Shown here one piece after another: positions 5,323-7,121 of a stretch of DNA of 7,121 nucleotides. The stretch is from contig JAGQRA010000453.1 of NCBI GenBank assembly GCA_020425885.1, forward strand, positions 1-7,121, in the 5' to 3' direction. Under the pieces are notes generated by a model. That model made no database searches. It was given only the letters and a program-made list of their open reading frames with translations, and was not told the origin of the DNA. A program made the position numbers and the translations under genes. The DNA comes from Planctomycetota bacterium (GTDB lineage: Bacteria > Planctomycetota > UBA1135 > UBA2386). How positions within the stretch are numbered: position 1 is the stretch's first letter; each line of letters opens with the position of its first letter.

Positions 5323-6686
5323 CCGCCAGGCGATCGGCGAGCGTGCTGTGGCGCGAGGGGATGTTCCTCTGCCCGCAGCACATGCAGGCGTTCACGCGCG
5401 AGGTGCAGTCCCGGATCGCGGTCGGCGATGCGATCGGCCAACCCGGCGATTTCGGCGTGCTGTCGCTGGCGATCGATACCGACTCGCTGGTGCGGGACGT
5501 GTTCCGCATCGACGAGCTTCTGCTGGTGCTGCGCGATGGCACGTTGCTCTCGGTCCCGCACAACGGCAAGGTGCCACAGCGTGAGTTCGCCGAGTTCTTC
5601 ACCGGCGCCGAGCTGACGGTCTACCTCGGTGTCCCGGCCGCCGAGGAGAACGTGCCGCAGCTCGGCGATGATCCCGGTCGCATCTTCCGTCATTCCGCGC
5701 GACTCGTGGAGGTGTTCGACGAGAACGTGCGCGATGCGAAACGCGAGCTCGAGTTCCGCCAGCTCAACGGGCACCTGTTCTTCGGCGACGAGGATCGCTC
5801 CGGCTACGACTGCCTGCCGATCGCGCGCCTGATCCGCACCGGCAAGCCCGAGGCCCAAAGCAAGCTGAGTCCCGACTGGATCGCGCCGGTACTGCGCTGC
5901 GGCGCCGTGCCGGCGATGGTGCGTGGCCTCCAGGACATCGCCGAGCGCGCCCGCGCCCAGGCCAGGGATCTGGCCGCCACGCTGCCGGACTTCACCCGGC
6001 TGTCGAGCGTGGATTCGGCGTCGGACCTGACCGGGATCATGAAGCTGCAGGCCGTCAACCGCAGCCTCGCGGTGCTCGAACAGCTGAGCCGCACCGCCGA
6101 CATCCACCCCTTCTTCGCCTATGTCGAGCTGGCGCGGGTCGTGGGCGAGCTGGCGATCTTCAGCGCCGATCGGGTCATGCCCGAGTTGCCGGCCTACCGC
6201 CATGCCGAGCTGGACGAGTGTTTCCGCAAGGTGCTGGAAGAGATCCGTGCCCTGCTCGGCGCCCAGGTGGCGGTGCCGTACGACGTCGTCCAGTTCGAGG
6301 CCGACGCCGATCAGGACGGGATCTTCTACGCGCCGTTGCCGGAGGACTGGCTGAGCCGGAATCCGCTGTTCTATCTGGGGGTCGTGATGGACCAGACGCA
6401 GGACAAGGCGGCCGAGCTGGTATTGGCGGGGGTCAAGCTGCTGGCGCCCGACGACCTCGATCGGGTGCTCCAGGGCGTGCTCCCCGGGGTCGGTCTCGAG
6501 CCGCTGCGGCTGGCGCCGACCTCGTTCCCCAAGCGCCCAAACCTCCACTTCTTCCGGATCTCGACCGAGGGTGAATCCCGGGACTACTGGCTCAACGTCG
6601 TCCGTGCGCGCAAGGCGATGGTGCTCAGCGCGCTCGGCGAACTCGGCAAGATCTCGTATGGCATCTACGTCGAGCTCCGAAGTTGA
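5319..6686 (+). CDS. tssK: TssK, T6SS baseplate-to-membrane-complex connector, 455 aa
   Basis: TssK is a cytoplasmic trimeric adaptor that joins the T6SS baseplate to the TssL/TssM membrane complex. Length matches the usual 440-460 residues. The N-terminal family signature is clear: LWREGMFLCPQHMQ at residues 10-23, equivalent to the common W-x-EGMFLxPQHFQ. The helical middle carries HPFFAYVELARVVGEL (263-278), matching the family's HP-x-x-x-Y-x-x-L-x-x-x-x-GEL pattern, then YRHAELDECF (293-302). The C-terminal domain, which in characterised TssK binds the membrane complex, covers about 320-455, including PLFYLGVV (349-356). Cys18 and Met22 replace the more usual Arg or Gln and Phe. The start ATG overlaps the tssJ stop by four bases, so translation is probably coupled. 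The TGA at 6684-6686 is followed by a 65-bp gap to tssL. Confidence 0.93.
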   Translation: MTARRSASVLWREGMFLCPQHMQAFTREVQSRIAVGDAIGQPGDFGVLSLAIDTDSLVRDVFRIDELLLVLRDGTLLSVPHNGKVPQREFAEFFTGAELTVYLGVPAAEENVPQLGDDPGRIFRHSARLVEVFDENVRDAKRELEFRQLNGHLFFGDEDRSGYDCLPIARLIRTGKPEAQSKLSPDWIAPVLRCGAVPAMVRGLQDIAERARAQARDLAATLPDFTRLSSVDSASDLTGIMKLQAVNRSLAVLEQLSRTADIHPFFAYVELARVVGELAIFSADRVMPELPAYRHAELDECFRKVLEEIRALLGAQVAVPYDVVQFEADADQDGIFYAPLPEDWLSRNPLFYLGVVMDQTQDKAAELVLAGVKLLAPDDLDRVLQGVLPGVGLEPLRLAPTSFPKRPNLHFFRISTEGESRDYWLNVVRARKAMVLSALGELGKISYGIYVELRS

Positions 6687-6751
6687 TGATCGCCCGCTGA
6701 TTCGCCCCTGACCGGTCGCCACCGGCCATCGCAGCCGCAACCGCCCCAACC
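6687..6751 (+). other. tssK-tssL gap with a small hairpin and no clear ribosome binding site
   Basis: This 65-bp spacer holds a hairpin, CCGGT-CGCC-ACCGG (6712-6725, five perfect pairs, four-base loop). An ATG overlapping the tssK stop (6686-6688) opens a four-codon frame, MIAR, ending in TGA at 6698-6700. That frame is the same phase as tssL, and no start codon lies between the TGA and the tssL ATG at 6752. No purine-rich ribosome binding site precedes 6752, since the upstream bases are CCGCCCCAACC. How tssL translation starts is therefore unclear from sequence. Confidence 0.45.
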
Positions 6752-7121
6752 ATGTCCACTCCATCCCAGCGTCTGCAGGATGCCTGCGCATCGGTCTTCC
6801 TTTTCCTGGCCACGTTCCGGCGCAATGCCAAGACCTCGCAGAAGGAGGTCGGCGCGCTGCGCAGTGGTCTCGAGCGCGAGCTGGCCAAGGTCCAGGAAGC
6901 CTGCGCCAACGACCACGATCTGGCGCCGGTGTGGGAACGGGTGCGCTACGCGCTGGTGACGACCGCCGATCAGGTGATCCTGTCGTCGCCCTGGCCCAAC
7001 CGCGCCGCCTGGTCGATGCAGCTGCAGGAGGCCGAGGTCTACGGCACCCGCGAGGGCGGCAAGCGTTTCTTCCAGCTGGTCTCCCAGACCCTGGCCGATG
7101 CCTCGTCCGAAGGCCCGCTGC
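6752..7121 (+). CDS. tssL: TssL (DotU-like) T6SS membrane-complex protein, 5' part
   Basis: The frame runs from ATG 6752 to the window edge and gives the first 123 residues of an expected protein of 200 or more. TssL/DotU proteins have a cytoplasmic helical domain and a C-terminal inner-membrane helix, and form the T6SS membrane complex with TssM and TssJ. The visible part matches the cytoplasmic domain: an N-terminal helix (LQDACASVFLFLATFRR, 8-24), then VRYALVTTADQVILSSPW (64-81), equivalent to the family's YALxAxxDExxLxxxW segment, then Trp87 and GGKRFFQLV (102-110), equivalent to GGExFFxxL. The usual Asp-Glu pair is Asp73-Gln74 here. The transmembrane helix and any peptidoglycan-binding extension lie beyond the window. 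The start is taken as the only in-frame ATG after the TGA at 6698; no ribosome binding site is apparent. Position after tssK matches many T6SS clusters. Confidence 0.82.
   Translation, partial: MSTPSQRLQDACASVFLFLATFRRNAKTSQKEVGALRSGLERELAKVQEACANDHDLAPVWERVRYALVTTADQVILSSPWPNRAAWSMQLQEAEVYGTREGGKRFFQLVSQTLADASSEGPL

Noticed and set aside
5178..6791. A 537-codon open frame on the minus strand opposite tssK.
   Set aside because: It is antisense to a clear tssK in a GC-rich genome where stop codons are rare in the opposite frame. It shows no recognisable domain.
1..7121. Search for tRNA or rRNA genes, CRISPR arrays, insertion sequences and attachment sites.
   Set aside because: I saw no transposase frame, no terminal inverted repeats, no regularly spaced direct repeats and no tRNA-like cloverleaf. 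The only repeats are within coding sequence or are short hairpins.

Overview
The window is GC-rich (roughly two thirds by eye, with strong G/C preference at third codon positions) and densely coded. It holds part of a type VI secretion system (T6SS) locus from a Gram-negative bacterium: two lipoproteins with lipobox cysteines, a TssK baseplate protein, a TssL/DotU-like protein and a T6SS-type FHA protein. I cannot place the taxon. High-GC Proteobacteria, Myxococcota or Planctomycetota would all fit, and the TssJ and TssL here are divergent.

Layout. Positions 1-129 are the 3' end of an unrecognised gene. It is followed after 11 bp by an unrecognised 280-residue lipoprotein gene (141-983, +). 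These meet, tail to tail, a long minus-strand gene (1046-3016) for a 656-residue, very acidic, apparently disordered protein. That protein is built from about nine copies of a short D-L-D-A-L-L-A-D-L-like motif around a proline-rich centre, with basic segments at both ends. The gap between the convergent genes carries two GC-rich hairpins. A 192-bp divergent intergenic region (3017-3208) with a perfect 7-6-7 inverted repeat separates the acidic gene from a plus-strand FHA-domain gene (3209-4666, TTG start). After a 155-bp structured gap with a candidate promoter come tssJ (4822-5322), tssK (5319-6686, ATGA overlap with tssJ) and the start of tssL (6752 to the window end).

How the parts may work together. 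TssJ (outer-membrane lipoprotein) and TssL (inner membrane) belong to the T6SS trans-envelope complex, and TssK joins that complex to the baseplate. FHA proteins in T6SS loci bind phosphothreonine and commonly control assembly after translation. The most unusual element is the acidic repeat protein, transcribed divergently from the FHA gene behind a shared operator-like palindrome. It looks like a multivalent scaffold and could be a partner of the FHA protein or of another T6SS part. That role is inference from position, composition and motif repetition only.
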